Under the pieces are notes generated by a model. It was not told the DNA's origin and did no database searches. It was given only the letters and a program-made list of their open reading frames with translations. From Streptomyces sp. NBC_00775 (GTDB lineage Bacteria; Actinomycetota; Actinomycetes; Streptomycetales; Streptomycetaceae), in the NCBI RefSeq assembly GCF_036347135.1, contig NZ_CP108938.1:8432001-8496000 (forward strand): a stretch of DNA of 64,000 nt, in the 5' to 3' direction. Each line of letters starts with the position of its first letter. Within the stretch, counting starts at the first letter, position 1. This document shows positions 38,535 through 47,205 of this stretch, in pieces. The position numbers were made by a program, and so were the translations under genes.

Positions 38535-40616
38535 GTGACGGATCAGGCGGTGGACATCGGCGGCACGAAAGTGTCGGCCAAGGGGCAGCGCCCGGCTGCC
38601 GGGTCCGCTCCCACGGAGGGTCAGTTCCTGGGCCGTACAAGAGAGTTGAAGGAACTCCGGGCCGACATCGCGCGCGCGGGCCTTGACACCCTCTCCGGTC
38701 GCAAGGCGCCACGCGCGCGCGTGCTGCTCATCGCGGGCAAGCCCGGCTCGGGCCGCACCGCGCTCGCCGAAGAGCTCGCGGCGCAGGTCGCCGAGAGTTA
38801 CCCCGACGGGGTGCTGCGCGCCCGGCTCACCGAGCCCGACGGCACTCCGGTACCCACCGAACGCACCGCGCGGGAACTGCTCACCGCCCTGGACCGGCCC
38901 ACGCCGCCCGGGGCCGCCGCCGACGACCTGAGCGAGGCGGTGCGCGAGGCCCTCGCCACCCGCCGCGCGCTGCTCCTGCTCGACGACGCGGCCGACGCCG
39001 GACAGGTCGACGCGCTGCTGCCGGACACCCCGGAGTGCCTGGTCGTCGCCGTCTCCGGCGGGCCGCTGACCGGTATCGCGGACGTCCGCCCCTGCACCCT
39101 GGGCGGCCTGGACACCAAGTCCGCCCTGGAACTCCTCGACCGCTTCACCGGCTCGGTGCGCATCACCGTCGACCCGCTCGCCGCCGAGGGGCTGGTCGAA
39201 CTGTGCGCGGGCCATCCCGCCGCCCTGGTGCTCGCCGGCGGCTGGCTCAAGGTCCGCCCGCAGTCGGCCGTCGCCGACCTCGCCAAGCAGCTGCGCACCG
39301 ACGGCGAGGAGGGCTCGCCGCTGGCCCGCGTCTTCCGGCTCACCTACGCCTCGCTGCCGACCACCGCCGCGCGGATACTGCGACTGCTCTCCCTGGCCCC
39401 CGCGGGCCTCGTCGACCCGCACACCGCGTCCGCGCTCGCCGGCTGCTCGGTGGGCGCCGCCCGCGCCACCCTGGACGACTTCGCCGGGCTCGGGCTCGTG
39501 CGGTCCGTCGAGTCGCCGCTGCCGCAGTACGAGGTGCCCGGCTGTCTGCTGCCGCTGCTGCGCGCCCTCACCGACACCCACGACCGCCCGGCCGAGCTGC
39601 AGCTGGCCCGCGCCAGGATGCTGGAGCGGACCGTACGGCTGCTGGTGTCCTGCCGCGCGATCACCGAGACCGACAGCTCGCCCGCCCGCGAGAAGCTCGC
39701 CGGGATGCCCCGCGCCCTGCGCTTCCCGAACCCCCGGGCGGCCGCCGACTGGCTGCGCATCCGGCAGCCCGCGCTGCTCGCCTCGGCCCGGCTGGCGGTC
39801 GCCGACGGCGAGCTGGACACGCTGGCCCGCCGCCTCATGGCCGCGCTGGTGAGGGCGATGGTCGCGCACATCGGTACGCGGGCGGCGGCGCCCGAGCTGT
39901 ACGGCATCCACCGGCTCGTCCTGGACGTCGCCGAGCGCCGGAACCTGCCCCGCGAGAAGGCCGCGGCCCTGCTGAACCTGGCCGACCTGGACGCGCAGAC
40001 CGGCCGGACGGCCGAGGCGCTCGCCCGCTACCGGGCCGCGCTGGACGCCGGACGCGAAGCAAATGACCCGTACGCGACCGGCCGCGCGATGGAATCCGTA
40101 GGCGGCGCCCATCAGGAGCTGGGGGACTACGACCGGGCCGCCGACTGGTACGGCAGGGCGCTCGCCGAGCGGCTGGCGCGCGACGAGCGCGTGGACGCGG
40201 CCCGGCTGTACGGCCGTATCGCCACCGCGCACACCTACGCGGGCCGCTACGGCGAGGCGTTGCGCAACTGGCGCGCCGCCGTCACCGGGCACCGCAGGAA
40301 CGACGATGTGGCGGCCCAGGCGCGGGCGTTGAGCGAGCTGGCGCGCGTCCAGGAGTACGCCGGGCGCCCCGAGGAGTCACTGCGCACCTGCCAGGAGGCG
40401 GTCGAGTGGGCGCACCGCGCCGACGACGTCCGGCTGCAGGCCGCGCTGCAGCTCCGGCTGGCCGACACCCTGGACCGGCTCGGGGACCCCGCCGCCGCCC
40501 GGCTGCACCGCGCGGCGGCCGAGCGAATGCTCGGTGACGAGCTCCCGGAGGGCGTGATGGCCATGGAACAAGGCGCTAACGCCTACGAAATCCGTAGTGC
40601 ATCCGCCGAAGATTGA
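38535..40616 (+). CDS. Orphan STAND/NB-ARC-like ATPase with TPR domain (AfsR-like without SARP domain)
   Basis: A 693-residue signal-transduction ATPase. FLGRTRELKELRADIARAG begins the NTPase module. Walker A is AGKPGSGRTAL (about 68-78) and Walker B ALLLLDDAADA (about 146-156). The winged-helix region follows (RVFRLTYASLPTTAARILRL). The C-terminal 230 residues are TPR repeats (AALLNLADLDAQTGRTAEAL; GRAMESVGGAHQELGDYDRA; AQARALSELARVQEYAGRPE). The layout is that of AfsR minus its N-terminal DNA-binding domain, so it probably works through protein partners. GTG 38535 has GGGAG 8 bases upstream. Confidence 0.85.
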   Translation: MTDQAVDIGGTKVSAKGQRPAAGSAPTEGQFLGRTRELKELRADIARAGLDTLSGRKAPRARVLLIAGKPGSGRTALAEELAAQVAESYPDGVLRARLTEPDGTPVPTERTARELLTALDRPTPPGAAADDLSEAVREALATRRALLLLDDAADAGQVDALLPDTPECLVVAVSGGPLTGIADVRPCTLGGLDTKSALELLDRFTGSVRITVDPLAAEGLVELCAGHPAALVLAGGWLKVRPQSAVADLAKQLRTDGEEGSPLARVFRLTYASLPTTAARILRLLSLAPAGLVDPHTASALAGCSVGAARATLDDFAGLGLVRSVESPLPQYEVPGCLLPLLRALTDTHDRPAELQLARARMLERTVRLLVSCRAITETDSSPAREKLAGMPRALRFPNPRAAADWLRIRQPALLASARLAVADGELDTLARRLMAALVRAMVAHIGTRAAAPELYGIHRLVLDVAERRNLPREKAAALLNLADLDAQTGRTAEALARYRAALDAGREANDPYATGRAMESVGGAHQELGDYDRAADWYGRALAERLARDERVDAARLYGRIATAHTYAGRYGEALRNWRAAVTGHRRNDDVAAQARALSELARVQEYAGRPEESLRTCQEAVEWAHRADDVRLQAALQLRLADTLDRLGDPAAARLHRAAAERMLGDELPEGVMAMEQGANAYEIRSASAED

Positions 40617-40717
40617 TGCATTGAAAGGCTAGACAGAGAGAATCCCTTCATTAAACTGGCTCCGCTGCGTTCTTTCGTGGTGTCTCCCGGTGCGCCCCCG
40701 TGTATCCGGGTATGACA

Positions 40718-40759
40718 TGCATTGCCCCGGCTTGCATCGCCCCGGCCATGCATAGCCCC
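40718..40759 (+). repeat. Three TGCATNGCCCC direct repeats before ald
   Basis: TGCATTGCCCC (40718-40728), TGCATCGCCCC (40733-40743) and TGCATAGCCCC (40749-40759), with 15-16 bp period, end about 30 bp before the alanine dehydrogenase start. Position and periodicity suggest binding of a regulator such as an Lrp/AsnC protein, which controls ald in mycobacteria. That link is inference. Confidence 0.55.
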
Positions 40760-40790
40760 AGAACCCTCTGAGTCAAGGACCGTGATCGAC

Positions 40791-41906
40791 GTGAAGGTCG
40801 GCATCCCCCGCGAGGTCAAGAACAACGAGTTCCGGGTGGCCATCACCCCCGCCGGCGTGCACGAGCTGGTGCGCCACGGCCACCAGGTCTTCATCGAGCA
40901 GAACGCCGGCGTCGGCTCCTCGATCACGGACGACGAGTACGTGTCCGCCGGTGCGCAGATCCTCGGCACCGCCGACGAGGTCTGGGCCACCGCCGACCTG
41001 CTGCTGAAGGTCAAGGAGCCCATCGCGGAGGAGTACCACCGCCTCCGCAAGGACCAGACGCTCTTCACCTACCTGCACCTGGCCGCTTCCAAGGAGTGCA
41101 CGGACGCGCTCCTGGAGTCCGGCACCACGGCGATCGCGTACGAGACGGTCGAGCTGCCCAGCCGCGCGCTGCCGCTGCTCGCCCCGATGTCCGAGGTCGC
41201 GGGCCGCCTCGCCCCGCAGGTCGGCGCCTACCACCTGATGCGCGCGGCCGGCGGCCGTGGCGTCCTGCCGGGCGGTGTCCCGGGTGTGACCCCGGCGAAG
41301 GCCGTCGTCATCGGCGGTGGAGTCTCCGGCTGGAACGCCGCGCAGATCGCCATCGGTATGGGCTTCGACGTGACCCTGCTCGACCGCGACATCAACAAGC
41401 TGCGTGAGGCCGACAAGATCTTCGGCACCAAGATCAAGGCGGTCATGTCCAACTCCTTCGAGCTGGAGAAGGCCGTCCTCGACGCCGACCTCGTCATCGG
41501 TGCCGTGCTCATCCCGGGTGCCAAGGCTCCGAAGCTGGTCACCAACGAGCTTGTGTCCCGTATGAAGCCGGGAAGTGTCCTTGTCGACATCGCGATCGAC
41601 CAGGGCGGCTGCTTCGAGGACTCGCGTCCCACCACCCACGCCGAGCCGACCTTCAAGGTTCACAACTCGGTCTTCTACTGCGTCGCCAACATGCCGGGCG
41701 CCGTGCCGAACACCTCCACCAACGCCCTCACCAACGCCACGCTTCCCTACATCGTGTCGCTGGCCGACAATGGCTGGGTCGAGGCGCTGCGCCGTGACGC
41801 CGCGCTCGCCAAGGGGCTCAACACCCATGACGGCAAGGTGGTTTACCGCGAGGTCGCCGAGGCGCTCGGCCTGGAGCACGTCGAGCTGGAGAGCCTGCTC
41901 GGTTAA
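40791..41906 (+). CDS. ald: Alanine dehydrogenase
   Basis: A 371-residue NAD-dependent enzyme interconverting L-alanine and pyruvate plus ammonia. MKVGIPREVKNNEFRVAITP is the hallmark N-terminus. The catalytic His is in FTYLHLAASKECTDALLESG. The NAD-binding loop is AVVIGGGVSGWNAAQIAIGM, and NMPGAVPNTSTNALTNATLP closes the active site. Start GTG 40791 gives the family length; GTG 40782 would add three residues but is too close to AAGGA. Confidence 0.95.
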   Translation: MKVGIPREVKNNEFRVAITPAGVHELVRHGHQVFIEQNAGVGSSITDDEYVSAGAQILGTADEVWATADLLLKVKEPIAEEYHRLRKDQTLFTYLHLAASKECTDALLESGTTAIAYETVELPSRALPLLAPMSEVAGRLAPQVGAYHLMRAAGGRGVLPGGVPGVTPAKAVVIGGGVSGWNAAQIAIGMGFDVTLLDRDINKLREADKIFGTKIKAVMSNSFELEKAVLDADLVIGAVLIPGAKAPKLVTNELVSRMKPGSVLVDIAIDQGGCFEDSRPTTHAEPTFKVHNSVFYCVANMPGAVPNTSTNALTNATLPYIVSLADNGWVEALRRDAALAKGLNTHDGKVVYREVAEALGLEHVELESLLG

Positions 41907-41959
41907 GTCATCAACGGGTAAAAGGCGATACGTCAACATAGATCGTCAACACCGCGCAC

Positions 41960-41992
41960 CCGGCCGGACCTTGCCCGACAAGGTCCGGCCGG
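41960..41992 (+). terminator. Terminator after ald
   Basis: A 14-bp perfect stem CCGGCCGGACCTTG/CAAGGTCCGGCCGG with loop CCCGA. Confidence 0.88.
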
Positions 41993-42150
41993 ATGTGTCT
42001 CGGGTCACTTTGCGACACTCGTTCAACTCGCCACGAAGGTAACTCTTTAACCGATTCGCACACCGGTGAAACCTGCTGTGCGACGGCCTTACGCCCTTGA
42101 CAGAGGGGTGTTCGGTTGCCGACACATCGGGTCGGGTCCGGCGGATTGTG

Positions 42151-42180
42151 TTGCTGCGGACCGGTGACACGCCATAGAGT
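42151..42180 (+). promoter_or_regulatory. Candidate promoter of the parA-scpAB operon
   Basis: TTGCTG (42151-42156), an 18-bp spacer and TAGAGT (42175-42180) lie about 70 bp before the parA start. A second -35-like TTGACA at 42097 has no good -10 partner. The 260 bp from 41993 to 42252 otherwise holds no gene. Confidence 0.4.
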
Positions 42181-42252
42181 CGCCAATCGTCGGCATGGTG
42201 CCACGCTGACCTATCTAGAAGTTTCCTGGTCACCAAGGAGGTAAGACGACTT

Positions 42253-43422
42253 GTGAATGAGTCGACATTTACTCCCGGGGGTGGTCAACCAGGAATGCCG
42301 GCGCGGGGCCAGAGCCCCACGGGGCTCGAGGCTGTCGGCTCCGTCGCTGTCCGCACCTTCGCAGCCCAGAAGAGTCCCCGGATGACTCAGACAGCACACC
42401 AGAGCATGGATGGCCATCACGTGAACGCCATGGCCGGCAACGGAAGTGGCGAGAACCGCACCCACTTCGCCGACTACGACGACCTGCCCGAGGGGCACTT
42501 CTACGACCCCGACGCCGAGTACGAGCCCGATCCCGAGTACGCGGCCACGCTCGCGCCCGACGCTGCCCGTCAGCGCCGTGAGCGCGTCGGTCCGACCGGC
42601 CGCCCGCTGCCGTACTTCCCGATCCCGGGCCCGCTGACCGACCACGGCCCCGCGAAGATCATCGCGATGTGCAACCAGAAGGGCGGCGTCGGCAAGACGA
42701 CGTCGACCATCAACCTGGGTGCCGCGCTCGCGGAGTACGGACGCCGGGTCCTGCTCGTCGACTTCGACCCGCAGGGCGCGCTCTCGGTCGGCCTCGGCGT
42801 CAACCCCATGGAGCTCGACCTCACCGTCTACAACCTGCTCATGGAGCGGGGCATGGCGGCCGACGAGGTGCTCCTGAAGACGGCGGTCCCGAACATGGAC
42901 CTGCTGCCCAGCAACATCGACCTGTCCGCCGCCGAAGTGCAGTTGGTGAGCGAGGTCGCCCGCGAGTCCACGCTGCAGCGCGCCCTGAAGCCGCTGATGG
43001 CCGACTACGACTACATCGTGATCGACTGTCAGCCCTCGCTCGGCCTGCTCACCGTCAACGCCCTGACGGCGGCTCACAAGGTGATCGTGCCGCTCGAGTG
43101 CGAGTTCTTCGCGCTGCGCGGTGTCGCGCTGCTCACCGAGACCATCGAGAAGGTCCAGGAGCGGCTCAACCCGGAGCTGGAGCTCGACGGCATCCTCGCC
43201 ACGATGTACGACTCCCGCACGGTGCACAGCCGTGAGGTGCTCGCGCGCGTGGTGGAGGCCTTCGACGATCACGTCTACCACACGGTGATCGGCCGGACCG
43301 TCCGCTTCCCGGAGACCACCGTCGCCGGTGAGCCGATCACCACGTACGCCTCCAACTCCGTCGGTGCCGCCGCTTATCGCCAGCTCGCCAGGGAGGTGCT
43401 CGCCCGGTGTCACGCCGAGTGA
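42253..43422 (+). CDS. ParA-family ATPase (orphan, SMC-linked)
   Basis: A 389-residue MinD/ParA-type ATPase. Residues 1 to about 130 are a long, poorly conserved extension ending DPDAEYEPDPEYAATLAPDA. The deviant Walker A is NQKGGVGKTTSTINLG, Walker A' is VLLVDFDPQGALSVGLG, and Walker B is YDYIVIDCQPSLGLLTVNAL. GTG 42253 has AAGGAGGTAAG upstream. No ParB gene is present. The gene instead heads an operon with scpA and scpB, which are SMC partners in chromosome condensation. Confidence 0.93.
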   Translation: MNESTFTPGGGQPGMPARGQSPTGLEAVGSVAVRTFAAQKSPRMTQTAHQSMDGHHVNAMAGNGSGENRTHFADYDDLPEGHFYDPDAEYEPDPEYAATLAPDAARQRRERVGPTGRPLPYFPIPGPLTDHGPAKIIAMCNQKGGVGKTTSTINLGAALAEYGRRVLLVDFDPQGALSVGLGVNPMELDLTVYNLLMERGMAADEVLLKTAVPNMDLLPSNIDLSAAEVQLVSEVARESTLQRALKPLMADYDYIVIDCQPSLGLLTVNALTAAHKVIVPLECEFFALRGVALLTETIEKVQERLNPELELDGILATMYDSRTVHSREVLARVVEAFDDHVYHTVIGRTVRFPETTVAGEPITTYASNSVGAAAYRQLAREVLARCHAE

Positions 43423-43982
43423 GTCTGCCGGGGGCCGACGAACTGTTCCGTACCACCGGGGGAATGGCGCTCCAGGCGTCCACACCCTCACGCCGGACCA
43501 ACGGCGAGGCCCGGGTGCCGGCTCCGGCCGGTGAGAGCGACGCGGCCGCCGCCGGGGAGGACGCGCCGCAGTCGGTGCCCGTCCAGGGCGGTGACGGGGA
43601 GGGCGACGAACATGTCGCTGCCGACTCCGAGTCCGACGCGGGAGAGTCCCGCAGCCGGGGCGCGGCTCCGGAGCGCTCCGGGCGACGTCAGACGGCGCAG
43701 GAAGGTTCTGCCGCCGGACAGTCGTCCTCGTCCCGCGGCAAGCGTTCTCGTGCCGCCAACCGCCGGCCCAGCGGACGGGAGCGGCACGACGAGAAGATCA
43801 CGGTGTACGTGTCGGCCGAGGAGCTCATGGACCTCGAGCACGCCCGCCTGGTGCTCCGCGGGGAGCACGGGCTCGCGGTCGACCGTGGGCGGATCGTCCG
43901 CGAGGCGGTCGCCGTGGTGCTCGCCGATCTGGAATCCCGCGGGGACGCGAGCATCCTCGTACGACGGCTTCGCGGGCGGTAG
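43407..43982 (+). CDS. Disordered protein with C-terminal ribbon-helix-helix-like segment
   Basis: 191 residues, overlapping the parA end by 16 bp (GTG 43407, GGGAGG upstream). The first about 125 residues are Ser/Ala/Glu/Arg-rich and disordered. The end is conserved: KITVYVSAEELMDLEHARLV, then LAVDRGRIVREAVAVVLADL. This strand-helix-helix pattern resembles RHH DNA-binding folds. It might give the orphan ParA a DNA-binding partner in place of ParB; this is inference. The function is unknown. Confidence 0.75.
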   Translation: MSRRVSLPGADELFRTTGGMALQASTPSRRTNGEARVPAPAGESDAAAAGEDAPQSVPVQGGDGEGDEHVAADSESDAGESRSRGAAPERSGRRQTAQEGSAAGQSSSSRGKRSRAANRRPSGRERHDEKITVYVSAEELMDLEHARLVLRGEHGLAVDRGRIVREAVAVVLADLESRGDASILVRRLRGR

Positions 43983-44000
43983 CGGTAGCCTGCGACGGCT

Positions 44001-45281
44001 ATGACCTCGAACGACGTGCCTGTCCCCGCCGGTGGCTCCGCCGGTCGTCGGCGTGCGCTGGGGCGGGGGCCCGGGGCCGCGCCCCCGGCTGAGGCTCCGG
44101 CCGAGGTTCTGCCGCCTTCGGCGGAGCCTGAGCCGCCTGCGGCGGAGGGCGAGCCTCTGGTCGAGGACGGCTCTTCGTCCGCGGACCGTGGGGCGTTGCG
44201 CCCGCCTGTCCCGCCCGGCGGGACGACTGCCCACAACGCCGGCGGAGCTGCCGAGGAACCGCCCGCCGCGGCCAGGACCGAAGCTCCTGCCGAGCCAGAA
44301 ACTTCCGCCGGACCCGAAGCTCCCGCCGAGCCAGAAGCTCTCGCCGGACCCGAAGCTTCTGCGGAACCCGAAGCTCCCGCCGGTGCCGAAGCTCCTGTGG
44401 AACCCGAAGCTCCCGCCGAAGCCGGTGACGGTGTCTTCAAGGTGCGGCTCTCGAACTTCGAGGGGCCCTTCGACCTGCTGCTTCAGCTGATCTCGAAGCA
44501 CAAGCTGGATGTCACCGAAGTGGCGCTGTCCAAGGTCACCGACGAGTTCATGGCGCACATCAGGGCGATGGGACCGGACTGGGACCTCGACCAGACGACC
44601 GAGTTCCTGGTCGTCGCGGCCACGCTGCTCGACCTCAAGGCCGCCCGGCTGCTGCCCTCCGCCGAGGTGGAGGACGAAGGTGACCTGGCCCTCCTCGAAG
44701 CGCGGGACCTGCTCTTCGCGCGGCTGCTCCAGTACCGCGCGTACAAGCAGATCGCGGACATCTTCAACGCGCGGCTGGAGGAAGAGGCCCGCCGCTACCC
44801 CCGTACCGTCGGGCTCGAAGCCCATCACGCCGAGCTGCTGCCCGAGGTGGTCATCAGCATCGGGGCGGAGGGGTTCGCGAAGCTCGCCGTGAAGGCGATG
44901 CAGCCCAGGCCCAAGCCGCAGGTGTACGTCGATCACATCCACGCGCCGCTGGTCAGCGTGCAGGAGCAGGCCGGGATCGTGGTGGCGCGGCTGCGGGAGC
45001 TCGGGGAGGCCAGTTTCCGCGCGCTCGTCGAGGACACCGACGACACCCTCACCGTCGTGGCCCGGTTCCTGGCCCTTCTGGAGCTCTACCGGGAGAAGGC
45101 GGTCGCGCTCGACCAGGAAGAGGCGCTGGGGGACCTGATGGTGCGCTGGACGGGCGGGGACGGGGACGAGCAGCCGACGGTGACGGACGAGTTCGACCGG
45201 CCGCCCGAGGAAGCCAAGGACGAGGCCAAGAAGGACGCAAAGAAGGACGCCAACAAGGACGCCAAGAAGGAGACGGCGTGA
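44001..45281 (+). CDS. scpA: Segregation and condensation protein A
   Basis: A 426-residue kleisin. The first about 140 residues are an actinobacterial Pro/Ala/Glu extension with EAPAEPE-like repeats, visible as DNA repeats at about 44280-44420. The ScpA domain begins FKVRLSNFEGPFDLLLQLIS, with KHKLDVTEVALSKVTDEFMA and EFLVVAATLLDLKAARLLPS, ending with a winged-helix region. A Lys/Asp-rich tail follows. ScpA bridges the SMC heads. The stop overlaps scpB. Confidence 0.95.
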   Translation: MTSNDVPVPAGGSAGRRRALGRGPGAAPPAEAPAEVLPPSAEPEPPAAEGEPLVEDGSSSADRGALRPPVPPGGTTAHNAGGAAEEPPAAARTEAPAEPETSAGPEAPAEPEALAGPEASAEPEAPAGAEAPVEPEAPAEAGDGVFKVRLSNFEGPFDLLLQLISKHKLDVTEVALSKVTDEFMAHIRAMGPDWDLDQTTEFLVVAATLLDLKAARLLPSAEVEDEGDLALLEARDLLFARLLQYRAYKQIADIFNARLEEEARRYPRTVGLEAHHAELLPEVVISIGAEGFAKLAVKAMQPRPKPQVYVDHIHAPLVSVQEQAGIVVARLRELGEASFRALVEDTDDTLTVVARFLALLELYREKAVALDQEEALGDLMVRWTGGDGDEQPTVTDEFDRPPEEAKDEAKKDAKKDANKDAKKETA

Positions 45282-45934
45282 GCGAGGACACCACCGAGAA
45301 TCCGGCAGGGCTGCGCACCGTCGCCGACCTCGATCTCAAGCCCGCCCTGGAGGCCGTCCTCATGGTCGTGGACGAGCCCGCGACCGAGGAGCACCTCGCG
45401 AAGATCCTGGAGCGGCCCAGGAGGCAGGTCGCGGACGCGCTGCGTGAGCTGGCCGACGAGTACACCGTCCAGGGCCGTGGCTTCGAGCTGCGGCTCATCG
45501 CGGGCGGGTGGCGCTTCTACAGCCGGCCCGAGTACGCGGCGGCCGTCGAACGCTTCGTCCTGGACGGGCAGCAGGCCCGCCTCACCCAGGCGGCCCTGGA
45601 GACGCTGGCGGTCGTCGCGTACCGCCAGCCGGTCAGCCGATCAAGGGTCTCGGCGGTCCGCGGAGTGAACTGTGACGGTGTGATGCGCACCCTGTTGCAG
45701 CGCGGTCTGGTCGAGGAGGCGGGCACGGAACCTGAAACAGGTGCGATCCTGTACACGACGACGAACTACTTCCTGGAGCGGATGGGCCTGCGTGGCCTGG
45801 ACGAGCTCCCGGAGCTCGCGCCCTTCCTTCCGGAGGCGGACGCGATCGAGGCCGAGACGCTGGAAGGGGTCCCGTCGTTCGATCCGGATGCACCGGATGC
45901 AGATGCAGACGACACGACGACGACGGAACTTTGA
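45278..45934 (+). CDS. scpB: Segregation and condensation protein B
   Basis: A 218-residue protein of two winged-helix domains binding ScpA. Motifs: LKPALEAVLMVVDEPATEEH, LAKILERPRRQVADALRELA, LTQAALETLAVVAYRQPVSR and RGVNCDGVMRTLLQRGLVEE. GTG 45278 overlaps the scpA stop by four bases, and the stop overlaps the next start (TGATG). Confidence 0.95.
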   Translation: MSEDTTENPAGLRTVADLDLKPALEAVLMVVDEPATEEHLAKILERPRRQVADALRELADEYTVQGRGFELRLIAGGWRFYSRPEYAAAVERFVLDGQQARLTQAALETLAVVAYRQPVSRSRVSAVRGVNCDGVMRTLLQRGLVEEAGTEPETGAILYTTTNYFLERMGLRGLDELPELAPFLPEADAIEAETLEGVPSFDPDAPDADADDTTTTEL

Positions 45935-47073
45935 TGCGAAGCAGTGGCAGTGGCAGGAACAGCGGGCGCGGCAACCCCCGGGGGACCGGTGGGGGCGGCG
46001 GCGCCCGAGGGACCGGTGGGCGCGGCTCCCAGCCGAGGAGCGGGGCAGGGCGCGGCTCCCAGCCGAGGAGCGAGGCGGGGCGCGACGACAAGCCGAAGCG
46101 CGAGAGCAAGCCCCGCCCCGAGGAGCGCCGCTACGACGTGGGCCCCGGCGCCTCCAAGGACGGCCCGAAGTCCGGACGCGGCGCGTCCGCGCGCGGCGGC
46201 GCGAAGGGCGGCCCCAAGCAGGGTCAGCAGCGCGGCGGCCGTACGGAGCCCTCGCGCTCCCGCGAGTACGAGACGCGGGCCGAGGAGCGCAACCGGGACC
46301 GGTACGCGGGCAAGCCGGAGATCAAGACGCCCAAGACCTTCCCGGGCGCCGAGCAGGAGGGCGAGCGGCTGCAGAAGGTGCTCGCGCGCGCGGGCTACGG
46401 TTCGCGGCGTGCCTGCGAGGAGCTGGTCGAGCAGGCCCGGGTCGAGGTCAACGGCGAGATCGTCCTGGAGCAGGGTCTGCGCGTCGCCCCGAACGACGAG
46501 ATCAAGGTCGACGGACTGACGGTCGCGACGCAGTCGTACCAGTTCTTCTCGCTGAACAAGCCCGCCGGTGTCGTCTCCACCATGGAGGACAACGAGGGCC
46601 GTCAGTGCCTCGGCGACTACGTGACGAACCGCGAGACGCGGCTCTTCCACGTCGGGCGGCTCGACACCGAGACCGAGGGCGTCATCCTGCTCACCAACCA
46701 CGGCGAGCTGGCACACCGGCTGACCCACCCCAAGTACGGCGTGAAGAAGGTCTACCTCGCGCACATCGTGGGCCCGATCCCGCGCGACCTGGGCAAGCGG
46801 CTCAAGGACGGCATCCAGCTGGAGGACGGGTACGCGAAGGCGGACCACTTCCGGGTCGTCGAGCAGACCGGCAAGAACTACCTGGTCGAGGTGACCCTCC
46901 ACGAGGGCCGCAAGCACATCGTGCGCCGCATGCTCGCCGAGGCCGGCTTCCCGGTCGACAAGCTCGTGCGCGTCGCCTTCGGGCCGATCACCCTGGGCGA
47001 CCAGAAGTCGGGCTGGCTGCGCCGCCTGTCGAACACCGAGGTCGGCATGCTCATGGCCGAGGTCGGCCTCTAG
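45934..47073 (+). CDS. RluB/RsuA-family pseudouridine synthase
   Basis: A 379-residue RNA-modifying enzyme. Residues 1 to about 125 are an Arg/Gly/Ser/Pro disordered tail containing a tandem 30-bp DNA repeat (46018-46042 and 46048-46072), encoding GRGSQPRSxA twice. The S4 domain follows (ERLQKVLARAGYGSRRACEE). The catalytic Asp is in HVGRLDTETEGVILLTNHGE, and EGRKHIVRRMLAEAGFPV is the conserved motif III. It acts on rRNA, most probably 23S as RluB. ATG 45934 overlaps the scpB stop. Confidence 0.92.
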   Translation: MRSSGSGRNSGRGNPRGTGGGGGARGTGGRGSQPRSGAGRGSQPRSEAGRDDKPKRESKPRPEERRYDVGPGASKDGPKSGRGASARGGAKGGPKQGQQRGGRTEPSRSREYETRAEERNRDRYAGKPEIKTPKTFPGAEQEGERLQKVLARAGYGSRRACEELVEQARVEVNGEIVLEQGLRVAPNDEIKVDGLTVATQSYQFFSLNKPAGVVSTMEDNEGRQCLGDYVTNRETRLFHVGRLDTETEGVILLTNHGELAHRLTHPKYGVKKVYLAHIVGPIPRDLGKRLKDGIQLEDGYAKADHFRVVEQTGKNYLVEVTLHEGRKHIVRRMLAEAGFPVDKLVRVAFGPITLGDQKSGWLRRLSNTEVGMLMAEVGL

Positions 47074-47097
47074 GCCCCACGGTTTCGTACGTACGAC

Positions 47098-47138
47098 GGC
47101 CGGTCCCGGAACTTCTCCGGGGCCGGCCGATTCGTTTT
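47098..47138 (+). terminator. Terminator of the parA-scpAB-rluB operon
   Basis: GGCCGGTCCCGGA pairs with TCCGGGGCCGGCC (one wobble) around ACTTC, followed by GATTCGTTTT. Confidence 0.82.
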
Positions 47139-47144
47139 CGCCGC

Positions 47145-47194
47145 TCCGCCGGTCTGTACCGGTGAACGATCCGCCGGTCTGTGCCGGCGAACGA
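47145..47194 (+). repeat. Tandem 25-bp repeat in front of the ECF sigma gene
   Basis: TCCGCCGGTCTGTACCGGTG plus AACGA (47145-47169) is followed immediately by a copy with two changes (47170-47194). Each unit holds a dyad, CCGGT-CTGT-ACCGG and GCCGG-TCTGTG-CCGGC. They end at the ribosome site of the sigma factor gene, a typical position for operator or attenuator elements. Confidence 0.8.
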
Positions 47195-47205
47195 AGGGAG
47201 CGGGG

